64,000 nt of DNA from Morganella psychrotolerans (GTDB lineage Bacteria > Pseudomonadota > Gammaproteobacteria > Enterobacterales > Enterobacteriaceae), in NCBI RefSeq assembly GCF_001676055.1, contig NZ_LZEX01000034.1, positions 62,001-126,000 of the forward strand, given 5' to 3'. This document shows positions 43,058-52,783 of the stretch, piece after piece. The translations under genes and the position numbers were made by a program. The notes below the pieces were generated by a model. It saw nothing but the letters and a program-made list of their open reading frames with translations, had not been told where the DNA came from and did no database searches. Positions within the stretch are counted from its first letter, which is position 1. Each line of letters starts with the position of its first letter.

Positions 43058-43093
43058 GCTATCTGTTTCGCTGAATAAGCGGCTATGTGACTA

Positions 43094-43705
43094 TCAAACG
43101 GGAATGTTGCGGGTAAAACGCATCATTCCCCAATAACTGTTATGTGTTTTTTCAGTCAGTTGCCAGCCCTGCTTTTCCAGCTCTGCGCGCAATGCCCGGT
43201 TGATAATTCCGTGCGCCATCGCCAGTACCGCACCGTGCTCTTCTGCATGCCGGCTCAGTGTTTGTGCAGCATTATGTGCCCGCCTGCGCACCTGTGCCAC
43301 TGATGGCACAGACTTCCCGCCACCCGCCAGCCACAACAGGCGAAAGGCGGTCACCCACCACATCGGCGGTAACTTCAGCGGCATCAGCAGCGCCGGGGAG
43401 AAGACCGGTAATACAACTTCATGCAAATCATCAATAATAACGCGCGGGGTTATTCCTAATTCAGCCAGAGACGCTGATGTCCGGATAAGCGGGCTGGCGA
43501 CCGGAAAATAGCGGGATAATTCAGATGCAGAAAGGGATAACGGCGGGCTTTGCGGGGAATGAACACCGTTTGCATCATATTCTGCCAGCCAGTTTTTCAG
43601 GTCACGCAGCGCAATTGGCGTTTTTTTATCCAGTGCCGGCTCGCCATGGCGGATAAGCAGTATTTCCTGTTTATGTGCGGCAGAGTTGATATTTCCGTGT
43701 GACAT
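43094..43705 (-). CDS. Histidine phosphatase family protein
   Basis: A 203-residue protein with the phosphoglycerate-mutase/acid-phosphatase catalytic motif EILLIRHGEPALDKKTP near the N-terminus and the second His in VLAMAHGIINRALRAELEK near the C-terminus. A Pro/Leu-rich stretch in the middle (VFSPALLMPLKLPPMWWVTA) may contact membrane. I prefer ATG at 43705 (GGGA upstream) to the long frame from 43771. It ends the phospholipid-type operon below, so a lipid head-group phosphate is a reasonable substrate, which is inference. Confidence 0.75.
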   Translation of the reverse strand: MSHGNINSAAHKQEILLIRHGEPALDKKTPIALRDLKNWLAEYDANGVHSPQSPPLSLSASELSRYFPVASPLIRTSASLAELGITPRVIIDDLHEVVLPVFSPALLMPLKLPPMWWVTAFRLLWLAGGGKSVPSVAQVRRRAHNAAQTLSRHAEEHGAVLAMAHGIINRALRAELEKQGWQLTEKTHNSYWGMMRFTRNIPV

Positions 43706-43816
43706 GTATTTCCCGAAAGATGAGTAAGAAAAACAGATGATTGAAGCGATATATGCGATGTGGCGACTCATCAGATCCCGGCCTGAACCTGTCAGGCCGG
43801 ATATTCATGAGTGCTG

Positions 43817-44743
43817 TCAGACGTAAAAATATTTCAGAACATGGAAGAACACCGGGGCTGCAAAACAGAGGGAATCCAGCCTGTCCATCATGCCACCGTG
43901 TCCTTCTATCATTGAGCCGAAATCTTTGATCCCGGTATCGCGTTTGATGGCAGACATGCATAATCCGCCGGCAAAGCCCGCCAGACAAATCATCAGTGAG
44001 AGCAGGAACGCCGCCCACGGGCTGAAGGGTGTTGCCCACCACAGCGCCATACCGACAAAGCTCGCACTGATAATACCGCCGATGAATCCTTCCACTGTTT
44101 TGTTCGGGCTGAGTTTCGGCACAATCGGGTGTTTGCCGAACAGTTTTCCGAACACATACTGAAGCACATCTGAAATCTGAACCACGATCATCAGAAACAG
44201 CAGAAGATTGATATTATCCGTAAAATCCGGGATAGGCAGCAGGAGCAGCGCCGGTGCGTAACTCAGGCAGTAAACTGCAATCATTACACTCCACTGTATT
44301 TTTGCCATGCGCTCCAGAAAGTGGCGCGTGTCGCCTGAGAGCACCATGCGGGTCGGGATAAACAGAAAAGCATAAACAGGGATAAACACCGCCAGCAGGT
44401 TATACCACTGAACGCCAACCAGAATGTACTGAATAGGCAGAATGATAAAAAAGCACCAGAAGAGTGCGCCGTGGTCACCTCTGTGGGTGGGGGTGAGGGT
44501 GATAAGCTCGCGCAGCGCAAGCAGGGACATAAAGGCAAACAGCACCACAGAGCCTATTGGTCCGATACTTATTGCGACAGCGGCAATAATACACATCAGC
44601 CACCAGGCGCGGATACGGGCATTAAGATTGCTTATTACCGATGTGTTGCCTTTTACCTGTTTCAGGATAAGCCCGATAATAGTTGCGACGGTCAAAAAGC
44701 CAAACAACCCGGCGAATATCCAAAATAATTCATTATCTTTCAT
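43817..44743 (-). CDS. Phosphatidate cytidylyltransferase (CdsA/YnbB-like)
   Basis: A 308-residue membrane enzyme with about eight helices. The CDP-diglyceride synthase signature is intact: AIKRDTGIKDFGSMIEGHGG followed by MMDRLDS, and KLSPNKTVEGFIGG earlier. It converts phosphatidic acid and CTP to CDP-diacylglycerol. The essential housekeeping cdsA is normally elsewhere (near dxr/bamA), so this is a paralogue, most like E. coli ynbB. Start overlaps the end of the acyltransferase gene by 11 bases. Confidence 0.88.
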   Translation of the reverse strand: MKDNELFWIFAGLFGFLTVATIIGLILKQVKGNTSVISNLNARIRAWWLMCIIAAVAISIGPIGSVVLFAFMSLLALRELITLTPTHRGDHGALFWCFFIILPIQYILVGVQWYNLLAVFIPVYAFLFIPTRMVLSGDTRHFLERMAKIQWSVMIAVYCLSYAPALLLLPIPDFTDNINLLLFLMIVVQISDVLQYVFGKLFGKHPIVPKLSPNKTVEGFIGGIISASFVGMALWWATPFSPWAAFLLSLMICLAGFAGGLCMSAIKRDTGIKDFGSMIEGHGGMMDRLDSLCFAAPVFFHVLKYFYV

Positions 44744-45410
44744 GATGCATTGCCTCTAACACCCGGCGGGTCCGTAATAAAAAATCTGCTTTTTCTTCAT
44801 GTTCACCGGCAGGTTCAACCGGCGCGCCAAATGTTGCGGTACAGATTATCGGCACGACAACCCGTGAGCCTTTCGGCAGCACGCGGTTGAGGTTTTCCAG
44901 ATAAACCGGCACCAGTACCACATCCGGATTATGGCGGGAGAGATGCCAGAGTCCGGCTTTAAAATCCTGAATCTGTTCACCGTCACCGCGTGTTCCTTCC
45001 GGAAATAAAATCAGGGAATCTCCGCTGCTCAGTACTTTTTGCATAACATCCAGCGGGTTCTCTGCCGGCGGGCTGTCACTGTGTTCTGTTTCATTGACCG
45101 GCTCAATCTTTTTACCGCGGGCAATTAATACCGCACCAAAAATACGCTGTGCGATATAGCGGCGGAATTTGGTTTTATCCCAGTAATCCTGCGCGGCAAC
45201 CGGATGGACGTGCTCACGGGCTTCGCCGGTTAAGCATGACCAGATAACCAGTCCGTCGAGGTGGCTGGAGTGATTGGCATAATAAATACAGGGTTTACCT
45301 TCCGGCAGCGGAGCATTCTGTTTTGCGCGGATACCTGTCAGGAACCGGCAGACCGACACTAACAGTGCGGAGACAACTTTTTTATCCGGTGACATTTTTT
45401 TGCGGGTCAT
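44733..45410 (-). CDS. 1-acyl-glycerol-3-phosphate acyltransferase (PlsC-like)
   Basis: A 225-residue LPLAT-family enzyme. Motif I is NHSSHLDGLVIW (NHx4D) and motif III LFPEGTRGDGEQ. It would acylate a lyso-phospholipid or related acceptor. It sits between the CDP-alcohol transferase gene (4-base overlap) and the cytidylyltransferase gene (11-base overlap), which points to a dedicated lipid pathway rather than the general plsC. Confidence 0.88.
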   Translation of the reverse strand: MTRKKMSPDKKVVSALLVSVCRFLTGIRAKQNAPLPEGKPCIYYANHSSHLDGLVIWSCLTGEAREHVHPVAAQDYWDKTKFRRYIAQRIFGAVLIARGKKIEPVNETEHSDSPPAENPLDVMQKVLSSGDSLILFPEGTRGDGEQIQDFKAGLWHLSRHNPDVVLVPVYLENLNRVLPKGSRVVVPIICTATFGAPVEPAGEHEEKADFLLRTRRVLEAMHHER

Positions 45411-46075
45411 CTTTCGTTATCCTTACGTAAATCGGCCATCAATACGGATGTGCGGCGCAGGGTCGTCCACAATGCCCCCAGTGTGATTACCCATAACACG
45501 ATGAAAAACAAGCTCTGAGACCAGTCCGGCGGCAGGAAACAGGCGACAACTGCACTGACAGTGAGCAGTGCCATCCGGTGCTGTTTGGCCATCGGACCGA
45601 GAAATTTTTGGGGTTGTTCACAGGCGCCGCCGAGCACGCGGACATAGGCGGTCATAACGGACATCAGTGCTGCAGCCCAGCCAAGCTCCGGTGTCCACGA
45701 AATGAACCCGGACAACCCGTAGCCCACACCAATCAGGATCAGCGAATCGGATATGCGATCTGGTAAATCATTGAATACCGCTCCGACCGGGCTGCGTAAC
45801 CCGCCTTCCACCGCTACCATGCCATCGAGGAGATTACAGATAAGCCGCCCCTGAACCAGCAGTGCCGCCAGTACAAACAGCAGTATGCGCAATGCCGTAA
45901 TTTCACTGTTCAGTGCGCCGAAAAAAGCGAGAGCGGAGAACAGGGCGAACACCACACTTGCCACTGAAATACCGTTTGGTGTTGCACCGCGCTGTTGCAA
46001 CCATCGGGCGCCTGCGGTTGCCCATCGTGTCTGGCGGGCTTTTATCGGACGTCTGTCCTTGATTTCAGGATCCAT
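45407..46075 (-). CDS. CDP-alcohol phosphatidyltransferase family protein (YnbA-like)
   Basis: A 222-residue membrane protein. The CDP-alcohol transferase motif is present in the variant form seen in YnbA: NLLDGMVAVEGG, then SPVGAVFNDLPDRISDS, keeping the Asp residues used for metal and substrate. It would move a phosphatidyl group from CDP-diacylglycerol to an alcohol that is not known. ATG at 46075 (CGGAAAAAAC upstream) is preferred to TTG at 46093. First of a four-gene operon with the acyltransferase, cytidylyltransferase and phosphatase. Confidence 0.85.
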   Translation of the reverse strand: MDPEIKDRRPIKARQTRWATAGARWLQQRGATPNGISVASVVFALFSALAFFGALNSEITALRILLFVLAALLVQGRLICNLLDGMVAVEGGLRSPVGAVFNDLPDRISDSLILIGVGYGLSGFISWTPELGWAAALMSVMTAYVRVLGGACEQPQKFLGPMAKQHRMALLTVSAVVACFLPPDWSQSLFFIVLWVITLGALWTTLRRTSVLMADLRKDNER

Positions 46076-46170
46076 GTTTTTTCCGTTATGCAAAGATTAC
46101 ACTATCGATGTTATAAGATTTCATCACGTATTAATAATAGAGATGTAACAAAACAGATAAAACAAAACAT

Positions 46171-46195
46171 AAAAAAAGCCGGGAAAGATCCCGGC
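46171..46195 (-). terminator. Rho-independent terminator of tyrP
   Basis: On the minus strand GCCGGG, loop ATCTTT, CCCGGC, then a T7 run. It ends transcription of tyrP. Confidence 0.88.
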
Positions 46196-46224
46196 GTGAT
46201 AATTATTACAGTAATGTTCGTTTA

Positions 46225-47433
46225 TCAGATATTCGGCAGATAACCGGCAACCTTAATAAATTCAATGGAAATAACCAGCAGACCGAACAGGAAGATAAAG
46301 ATAAGTACACCATTACCGCCCGCAACGCGGTAAGCGCCTTTTTTCGGGTTTTTCCGCACATTGTAAGCCAGCATAGCAGGCAGAAGCAGCGCCAGGAATG
46401 AGAGAGCCACGGCAGCATACGCCAGTGCCTGGGTAAAGCTGCTGTAGAACAGGGCGCAAATTAATGGTGGTGCGAAAGTCAGGATCCCGGTTTGTGAGCG
46501 TCCGAAAGCACTGTTGCTGCGTCTGAACAGGTCAGCAAGGTAATCAAATAACCCGAGTGCCACACCCAGGAAAGAAGTGGCTAATGCCAGATCCATAAAC
46601 AGACTGACCACGATATTTACATGTTTGTTGGCAACCGTGTCACTGATGGCGGTCAGAAGCCCGTTCAGACCGGCTTTCTCGGAGAGGATCCCGAAGAAAG
46701 TATCAGACGGGATAGCCCCGAGCGTCGCGACCTGCCATAACAGGTAAGCAATCAGCGGGATAGCACTCCCTGTCAGAAAGACAAAGCGCAGCTTTTTGCT
46801 GTCACCGTTCATGTAATTGACCAGGCTCGGTACACTGCCGTGGAAACCAAATGAAGTGAAAACCAGCGGAATAGCGGAGAGTACCAGTCCGTTCTGAATC
46901 GGCATGCTGGCAAGGTTTGCCATATTAACGTGCGGCATCATGACGGCGAGCATTACGATCAGGAAAATAATTTTCCCGGTAAACAGCAGGCGGTTGATGA
47001 AATCCACAGAGTGAGTGCCGACACAGACCACAAGGCCGCCAATCAGCGTAAAGGCAATAGTCGCGGTACCGGGTGTAACAGATATTTGCCACCAACTTTG
47101 CAGGCTGGCGGAGATCATCTCACCCGCGCCGCCGATGTACGCCGTTGTCAGGGCATACATCAGAAGTAACATACTGAATCCGGTAAGAATTTGTCCGGGT
47201 AATCCGAGGTATTTGCGGGCAACTGTACCTAAGCCCGTATCCGGTGAACTATACTGATAAACTTCAACCATCAGTAAAGCCGTATAACTCATGATCGCCC
47301 ACAGGCCGATCAGAATAAGCGAAATGACCGGAAATCCGATCCCCGCAGCCGCCAGTGGCATTGCCAGCATACCGGCACCAATCGTCGTCCCTGCAACGAT
47401 CAGCACACTTCCCAGTGTACGATTTTTCACCAA
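46225..47433 (-). CDS. tyrP: TyrP, tyrosine-specific transporter
   Basis: A 402-residue, 11-helix permease of the hydroxy/aromatic amino acid family. N-terminus [20 protein letters not shown] followed by [16 protein letters not shown] matches TyrP closely. Other matches: [18 protein letters not shown] and [20 protein letters not shown]. It imports tyrosine with protons. TyrR-type boxes upstream support TyrP over Mtr. Confidence 0.92.
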   Translation of the reverse strand: MVKNRTLGSVLIVAGTTIGAGMLAMPLAAAGIGFPVISLILIGLWAIMSYTALLMVEVYQYSSPDTGLGTVARKYLGLPGQILTGFSMLLLMYALTTAYIGGAGEMISASLQSWWQISVTPGTATIAFTLIGGLVVCVGTHSVDFINRLLFTGKIIFLIVMLAVMMPHVNMANLASMPIQNGLVLSAIPLVFTSFGFHGSVPSLVNYMNGDSKKLRFVFLTGSAIPLIAYLLWQVATLGAIPSDTFFGILSEKAGLNGLLTAISDTVANKHVNIVVSLFMDLALATSFLGVALGLFDYLADLFRRSNSAFGRSQTGILTFAPPLICALFYSSFTQALAYAAVALSFLALLLPAMLAYNVRKNPKKGAYRVAGGNGVLIFIFLFGLLVISIEFIKVAGYLPNI

Positions 47434-47492
47434 AACCTCATGATCTATCTATTAATAATAAGTGAATAAAGCCTAATGAAAAACAGGAGAAG

Positions 47493-47533
47493 TGTCAAAT
47501 TTAAATTACGCGTTTCGTAAAGATATCGTTACA
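47493..47533. promoter_or_regulatory. TyrR boxes upstream of tyrP
   Basis: Strong box at 47516-47533: CGTAAA-GATATC-GTTACA, 10 of 12 matches to TGTAAA-N6-TTTACA. A weaker candidate at 47493-47510 (TGTCAA-N6-ATTACG) lies 23 bases nearer the gene. A strong/weak pair is the known arrangement in the E. coli tyrP promoter. Confidence 0.6.
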
Positions 47534-47543
47534 CTAATGGCGT

Positions 47544-47567
47544 AAAAAAACCGGATTGCAGATCCGG
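47544..47567 (-). terminator. Rho-independent terminator of nrdAB-yfaE
   Basis: On the minus strand CCGGAT, loop CTGCAA, ATCCGG, then a run of seven T. It lies 24 bases after the yfaE stop. Confidence 0.88.
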
Positions 47568-47591
47568 TCACAAAAATGGTCATGAACTGGT

Positions 47592-47858
47592 TCAGAGCTC
47601 GAGTTCAATATCACTCATCGGGTAGCAGCAGCAGGGGAGAATTTCACCGTCTTGGATAAAGGCGACCGGGCGGGTGCGGTAACCGACTTTTCCGCGTTTC
47701 AGCCGGACGCGACAGGCACCGCAGTATCCTTCGCGGCACTGAAATTCGACAGGAACGGATTGTTCGAGAGTATTAAGCAGGAAGTGATGTTCTTCACTGA
47801 TATAACGCAGTTGTATTCCCTGCATGTTGCCATGCAGGGTAATTTTATGGCTTGGCAT
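47592..47858 (-). CDS. yfaE: YfaE, 2Fe-2S ferredoxin for NrdB maintenance
   Basis: An 88-residue plant-type ferredoxin. Cluster cysteines: CREGYCGACRVRL and the late CCCYPM, with VEFQ before the first. It helps rebuild the diferric-tyrosyl cofactor of NrdB. Its start overlaps the nrdB stop by one base, matching E. coli order nrdA-nrdB-yfaE. Confidence 0.95.
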   Translation of the reverse strand: MPSHKITLHGNMQGIQLRYISEEHHFLLNTLEQSVPVEFQCREGYCGACRVRLKRGKVGYRTRPVAFIQDGEILPCCCYPMSDIELEL

Positions 47859-48988
47859 CAGAGCTCGAAATTACTCAGTTCATCAGTGTTGACTTCAGAG
47901 TCTATCTGACCGACCAGGTAAGAGCTGACTTCCACTTCCTGCGGGGCGACCTGCACATTATCAGAGACCAGCCACGCATTTATCCACGGGATCGGATTGG
48001 AGCGGACGTTGAACGGCAGCGGCAGACCCACCGCCTGCATGCGGATATTCGTGATGTAGTCCACATACTGGCAGAGAATTTCTTTATTCAGGCCGATCAT
48101 CGAGCCGTTACAGAACAGATAATCTGCCCATTCTTTTTCCTGCTCTGCCGCACGGACAAACAGATCATAGCAATCCTGCTCGCACTCTTTGGCAATTTCT
48201 GCCATTTCCGGGTCATCCTGACCGCTGCGCAGCAGGTTCAGCATATGCTGCGTGCCGGTGAGATGCAGGGCTTCATCGCGGGCGATCAGTTTGATGATTT
48301 TTGCGTTTCCTTCCATCAGTTCGCGCTCGGCAAAGGCAAACGAGCAGGCGAAACTGACATAAAAGCGGATCGCTTCCAGCGCATTGACACTCATCAGACA
48401 CAGGTACAGCTGGCGTTTCAGGGCGCGCAGCGACACATTGATAGTTTTACCGTTGGCCGTATGCGTGCCTTCACCAAACATATGGTATTCACCGGTCATA
48501 CGGATCAGGTCGTCATAATACCCTGAGATATCTTTTGCCCGTTTGATTATCTCTTCATTTGCCACGATATCGTCGAAGACAATTGAAGGGTCATTCACGA
48601 TATTACGGATAATATGCGTGTAAGAGCGGGAGTGGATAGTTTCCGAGAAAGACCAGGTTTCCACCCAGGTTTCCAGCTCCGGTATAGAGATAAGCGGCAG
48701 AAGTGCCACATTCGGGCTGCGTCCCTGAATGGAGTCCAGCAATGTCTGATATTTCAGGTTACTGATAAAAATATGTTTTTCGTGATCCGGTAACGCATTG
48801 TAGTCAATGCGGTCACGGGACACATCCACTTCTTCCGGACGCCAGAAGAAGGAGAGTTGTTTCTCGATTAATGATTCAAAAATCGGGTATTTTTGCTGAT
48901 CATAACGGGCGACGTTAACAGGCTGCCCGAAGAACATAGGTTCTTTGAGCTGATCATTATGTACCTGTGAAAATGTTGTATAAGCCAT
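47858..48988 (-). CDS. nrdB: NrdB, class Ia ribonucleotide reductase beta subunit
   Basis: A 376-residue diiron protein holding the tyrosyl radical. Key segments: [40 protein letters not shown] with the iron ligands and radical Tyr, and [20 protein letters not shown] with further Glu ligands, then [17 protein letters not shown]. The C-terminal [11 protein letters not shown] tail binds NrdA. Lies 12 bases after nrdA. Confidence 0.97.
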   Translation of the reverse strand: MAYTTFSQVHNDQLKEPMFFGQPVNVARYDQQKYPIFESLIEKQLSFFWRPEEVDVSRDRIDYNALPDHEKHIFISNLKYQTLLDSIQGRSPNVALLPLISIPELETWVETWSFSETIHSRSYTHIIRNIVNDPSIVFDDIVANEEIIKRAKDISGYYDDLIRMTGEYHMFGEGTHTANGKTINVSLRALKRQLYLCLMSVNALEAIRFYVSFACSFAFAERELMEGNAKIIKLIARDEALHLTGTQHMLNLLRSGQDDPEMAEIAKECEQDCYDLFVRAAEQEKEWADYLFCNGSMIGLNKEILCQYVDYITNIRMQAVGLPLPFNVRSNPIPWINAWLVSDNVQVAPQEVEVSSYLVGQIDSEVNTDELSNFEL

Positions 48989-49000
48989 TATTTATTCACC

Positions 49001-51294
49001 TTAAATTTTACACGCGCCGCCTTCACAACCATCGTCAGCTGCTTCTATTACTTCATCCGGGAGATCGCCCTGGACATCTTCCGCACCATCGCGGGTATTG
49101 TGGTAATAGAGTGTTTTTACACCGAATTTGTACGCGACCAGTAAATCTTTCAGTAACTGATTCATCGGCACTTTGCCGCTCGGGAAGCGGGTAGGATCGT
49201 AGTTTGTATTGGATGAAATAGCCTGATCCACAAATTTTTGCATGATCCCGACCAGATGCAGATAGCCTTCATTTCCCGGCATCTGCCATAATAATTCATA
49301 CGCGGATTTCAGGCGCTCGTACTCCGGCACAACCTGGCGCAGAATACCGTCTTTGGACGCTTTCACACTGATGTAGCCGCGTGGCGGTTCAATACCGTTG
49401 GTGGCGTTTGAGATTTGTGATGATGTCTCAGACGGCATCAGGGCAGAGAGCGTGGAGTTGCGCAGACCATGTGTTTTGATCTCTTCACGCAGGGTTTCCC
49501 AGTCAAAATGCAGCGGTTCGTCAGTCAGTTGATCCAGTGTATTTTTATAGGTATCAATCGGCAGAATACCCTGTGAATACGTGGTTTCGTTGAATAACGG
49601 ACAAGCGCCGTACTCTTTTGCCAGTTCACAGGAGGCTTTCAGCAGGTAATACTGAATAGCTTCAAAGGTTTTGTGTGTCAGATTGTTGGCGCTGCCGTCT
49701 GAATAGCGGACACCGTGTTTTGCCAGATAATAGGCAAAGTTAATCACACCAATACCGAGTGTACGGCGACCCATCGAGCCTTTACGCGCGGCTTCAATCG
49801 GGTAATCCTGATAATCAAGCAGTGCATCCAGAGCGCGGACAGCCAGAACCGCCAGCTCTTCCAGTTCATCAAGCTCTCAATTGCGCCGAGGTTAAAGGCA
49901 GAAAGCGTACAGAGCGCGATTTCGCCGTTTGGATCATTAATATCATTCATCGGCTTGGTCGGCAGTGCGATTTCCAGACACAGGTTGGACTGGCGCACAG
50001 GTGCGACTGACGGATCAAACGGGCTGTGAGTATTACAGTGGTCGACGTTCTGGATGTAAATACGTCCGGTTGATGCGCGCTCCTGCATCATCAGGGAGAA
50101 CAGTTCCACCGCTTTCAGGCTCTGTTTACGGATGGACGGATCTTTTTCATATTTCACATACAGGCGCTCAAACTCATCCTGATCGGCGAAGAACGCGTCA
50201 TATAGCCCCGGAACATCCGACGGGCTGAACAGGGTAATATCCTGACCTTTGATCAGGCGCTCATACATTAATTTGTTGACCTGAACACCGTAATCGAGGT
50301 GGCGGACACGGTTTCCTTCAACACCCCGGTTGTTTTTCAGTACCAGCAGGCTTTCCACTTCCAGATGCCAGAGCGGGTAGAACAGCGTTGCCGCACCGCC
50401 ACGCACGCCGCCCTGTGAACAGGATTTTACCGCGGTCTGGAAATGTTTGTAGAACGGGATGCATCCGGTGTGGAATGCTTCACCACCACGGATAGGGCTG
50501 CCGAGTGCGCGGATGCGACCGGCATTGATGCCGATCCCCGCGCGCTGGGAGACATATTTGACAATCGCACCGGAGGTCGCGTTAATGGAATCCAGGCTGT
50601 CACCGCACTCGATCAGAACACAGGAACTGAACTGGCGGGTCGGGGTACGGACACCGGCCATGATTGGTGTCGGCAGTGAAATTTTGAATGTAGAGGTGGC
50701 ATCGTAGAAACGGCGGATATAATCCAGGCGGGTTTCTTTCGGGTAATGCGAAAACAGGCATGCCGCCACTAAAATATAAAGGAATTGTGCGCTTTCATAG
50801 ACTTCGCCGGTAACCCGGTTCTGAACCAGGTATTTCCCTTCCAGCTGCTTGACCGCGGCATAAGAGAAATTCATGTCGCGCCAGTGGTCGATGAACTCAT
50901 TCATCTGATCAAATTCAGATTCGGTATAATCGGTTAACAGACTTTCGTCATATTTCCCGGCCTCAACCATCTTTTTTACATGGGCATATAATTCAGGCGG
51001 TTCAAACTGACCGTAGGCTTTCTTGCGCAGGTTGAAGATAGCCAGGCGGGCTGAAAGATACTGATAATCCGGGGTTTCTGCGGAGATAAGGTCAGCGGCT
51101 GCCTTGATCATCGTTTCATGGATATCCGCAGTTCGGATCCCGTCATAGAACTGAATCTGGGAACGTAACTCGACCTGGGATACGGAGACATTGTTCAGAC
51201 CTTCAGCGGCCCAGGCAATGACCCTGTGGATTTTATCTAAATCGATACGTTCTTTGTGACCGTCACGTTTGGTAACAAGCAGATTCTGGTTCAT
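49001..51294 (-). pseudogene. nrdA: NrdA, class Ia ribonucleotide reductase alpha subunit, with an apparent one-base frameshift
   Basis: Start ATG at 51294 (MNQNLLVTKRDGHKERIDLD, ATP-cone). The catalytic barrel has SSCVLIECGDSLDSINATSG, RAGIGINAGRIRALGSPIRG and the radical Cys/Asn/Glu loop NLCLEIALPTKP. After FNLGAIES near 49873 the frame shifts: instead of a DELEELAVLAVRALDALL-like helix it reads nonsense, while the second part resumes in another frame with MGRRTLGIGVINFAYYLAKH and ends GGACKI at 49001. One base inserted at that point gives about 764 residues, the normal length. NrdA is required for aerobic growth in enterics, so a sequencing or assembly indel is more likely than a real null. 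Confidence 0.9.
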
Positions 51295-51428
51295 CAGTTG
51301 ATATACCCTGTTTTGAAAATTACACCAGTCGGGTGTGGAAGCCGTTATTATTGCGCAATAAACCAAAAAAAAACGATCCCCTGAACAAAAATCCCGGGAA
51401 TGTCAATGGTGGGCGCTAAACGATTTAA

Positions 51429-51476
51429 ACACAAGATGTAGTGTGTCTGTAAAAGATGGGTAACAAGATAATGATA
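51429..51476. promoter_or_regulatory. NrdR boxes upstream of nrdA
   Basis: ACACAAGATGTAGTGT (51429-51444) fits the 16-base NrdR box ACACwATATaTwGTGT well. A weaker match, TAACAAGATAATGATA, lies 32 bases away at 51461-51476, close to the three-turn spacing of NrdR box pairs. NrdR represses ribonucleotide reductase genes when dATP is high. Confidence 0.7.
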
Positions 51477-51514
51477 AATGGCGCCGGGATCAAGTGTACA
51501 AAATCGGGATCTTT

Positions 51515-51523
51515 TGTGGATAA
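51515..51523 (-). promoter_or_regulatory. DnaA box upstream of nrdA
   Basis: TTATCCACA on the minus strand, a perfect high-affinity DnaA box. DnaA is known to control nrdAB in E. coli. It lies 221 bases from the nrdA start. The rest of this 377-base nrdA-ubiG gap has no gene. Confidence 0.65.
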
Positions 51524-51671
51524 CTTGAGGATAGTCACCTGCAAACGGAGTGGTAAGCACTGAGATCACTGGAGAAATGAAACTGTGCTTACCTTGTTAA
51601 GTGAACCGATAATTTTAGTAAAATGCGATTCGTTTGGCGTTTTATTAATCTATATAGTAATTATATTGACA

Positions 51672-52409
51672 CTATAAAATAAAACGCGTATGCAACATAT
51701 AATTTACATCTACATTAGGTGCCAGCCAGAATTTATCACTTAACGGATTGTAGTGTAAGCCGATTATATGCTGTTCACGCAGCCCTGTATTATTCATCCA
51801 CTCAATCATTTCGGCGGGACGTATAAATTTCTTCGCGTCATGTGTGCCCGGCGGTACCATTTTCAGAATATATTCGGCTGCAATAACCGCCATAAACCAG
51901 GCTTTTTTGTTGCGGTTGATCGTTGAGAACACGACATCACCGCCGGGTTTCACCAGACGGGCGCAGGCGCGGATAACCGATGCCGGGTCCGGTACGTGCT
52001 CCAGCATCTCCATGCAGGTGACCACATCATAGTGCTGCGGATATAATTCTGCGTGCTGTTCAACCGTTTCCTGCACATAAGTGATATCAGTACCGCTTTC
52101 CAGCGCATGCAGGCGTGCAACCTGTAACGGCTCTGCGCCCATATCCAGCCCGGTGACTATTGCGCCTTCACGCGCCATGCTTTCAGAGAGAATACCGCCG
52201 CCGCAGCCGACATCCAGTACTGTTTTACCGAACACGCCGTTGACCCGCTGCTGAATATAGCCCAGACGCAACGGGTTTATCCGGTGCAGAGGTTTGAATT
52301 CGCCTTCTTTATCCCACCAGCGCGAAGCAACGTCCTCAAATTTTTTAATTTCAGCGGGATCAACATTGGCGGTCAGCGGGGAAGGTTGCGGGCGGGTGGT
52401 GTCGTTCAT
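51672..52409 (-). CDS. ubiG: UbiG, bifunctional ubiquinone O-methyltransferase
   Basis: A 245-residue class I SAM-dependent methyltransferase doing both O-methylations of ubiquinone synthesis. SAM motif: [20 protein letters not shown], then [17 protein letters not shown]. The family's [21 protein letters not shown]-terminus and [13 protein letters not shown] are present. ATG at 52409 ([10 protein letters not shown]) is the natural start; the frame is open further upstream through the ERIC element, which is not coding. It lies divergent from gyrA as in E. coli. Confidence 0.95.
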   Translation of the reverse strand: MNDTTRPQPSPLTANVDPAEIKKFEDVASRWWDKEGEFKPLHRINPLRLGYIQQRVNGVFGKTVLDVGCGGGILSESMAREGAIVTGLDMGAEPLQVARLHALESGTDITYVQETVEQHAELYPQHYDVVTCMEMLEHVPDPASVIRACARLVKPGGDVVFSTINRNKKAWFMAVIAAEYILKMVPPGTHDAKKFIRPAEMIEWMNNTGLREQHIIGLHYNPLSDKFWLAPNVDVNYMLHTRFIL

Positions 52410-52504
52410 TCGTTCATTCTCTCTCTTTCCTGCGGCAGAACCTGCCGGAATTCGTATTGGCGTCAGTATACAATGCGGATCCTGATGCGTCAGAAATAAA
52501 ATAT

Positions 52505-52630
52505 TATACTCGTCATACTTCACGATGCCTGGTTGTTGACTGCGCAAAGCCCGCCGGGTCACATACTTGTGTATGCTCCCCGGCGGGCTTCGCTTGTCGC
52601 CTACATGCATCCCGAATTATTTAGAGTATA
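52505..52630. repeat. ERIC repeat, full length
   Basis: 126 bases: TATACTCGTCATACTTCACG start, TTCGAATTATTTAGAGTATA-like end (CCGAATTATTTAGAGTATA). Palindromic centre ACATACTTGTGTATG. It lies in the 374-base ubiG-gyrA gap and overlaps the following short copy at TATA. Confidence 0.92.
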
Positions 52631-52688
52631 TATTTGTCATACTTCAGGATGCTGTCGTCCGCCTGCATCCTGAATGACGTTGAGTATA
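52627..52688. repeat. ERIC-type repeat, short form
   Basis: About 62 bases from TATATTTGTCATACTTCAGG to TGACGTTGAGTATA. Lacks the central part and abuts the full-length copy. Confidence 0.8.
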
Positions 52689-52733
52689 TAATTTAATATC
52701 TCGTTTTCTAATTTTCTAAACATTGACGATTTG

Positions 52734-52742
52734 TGGTATAGT
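52734..52742 (+). promoter_or_regulatory. Possible extended -10 promoter of gyrA
   Basis: TGGTATAGT: TG, one base, TATAGT, an extended -10, 42 bases before the gyrA ATG. A good -35 is not visible at 17 bases. Supercoiling-sensitive gyrase promoters often lack a good -35. Confidence 0.4.
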
Positions 52743-52783
52743 TCCATACCTTGAAATCCGGAGTAATGAGGGATACTGGCTCC

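Noticed and set aside
52410..52610. An N-terminal extension of UbiG to 312 residues
   Set aside because: The added part is translated ERIC DNA; the family start is ATG at 52409.
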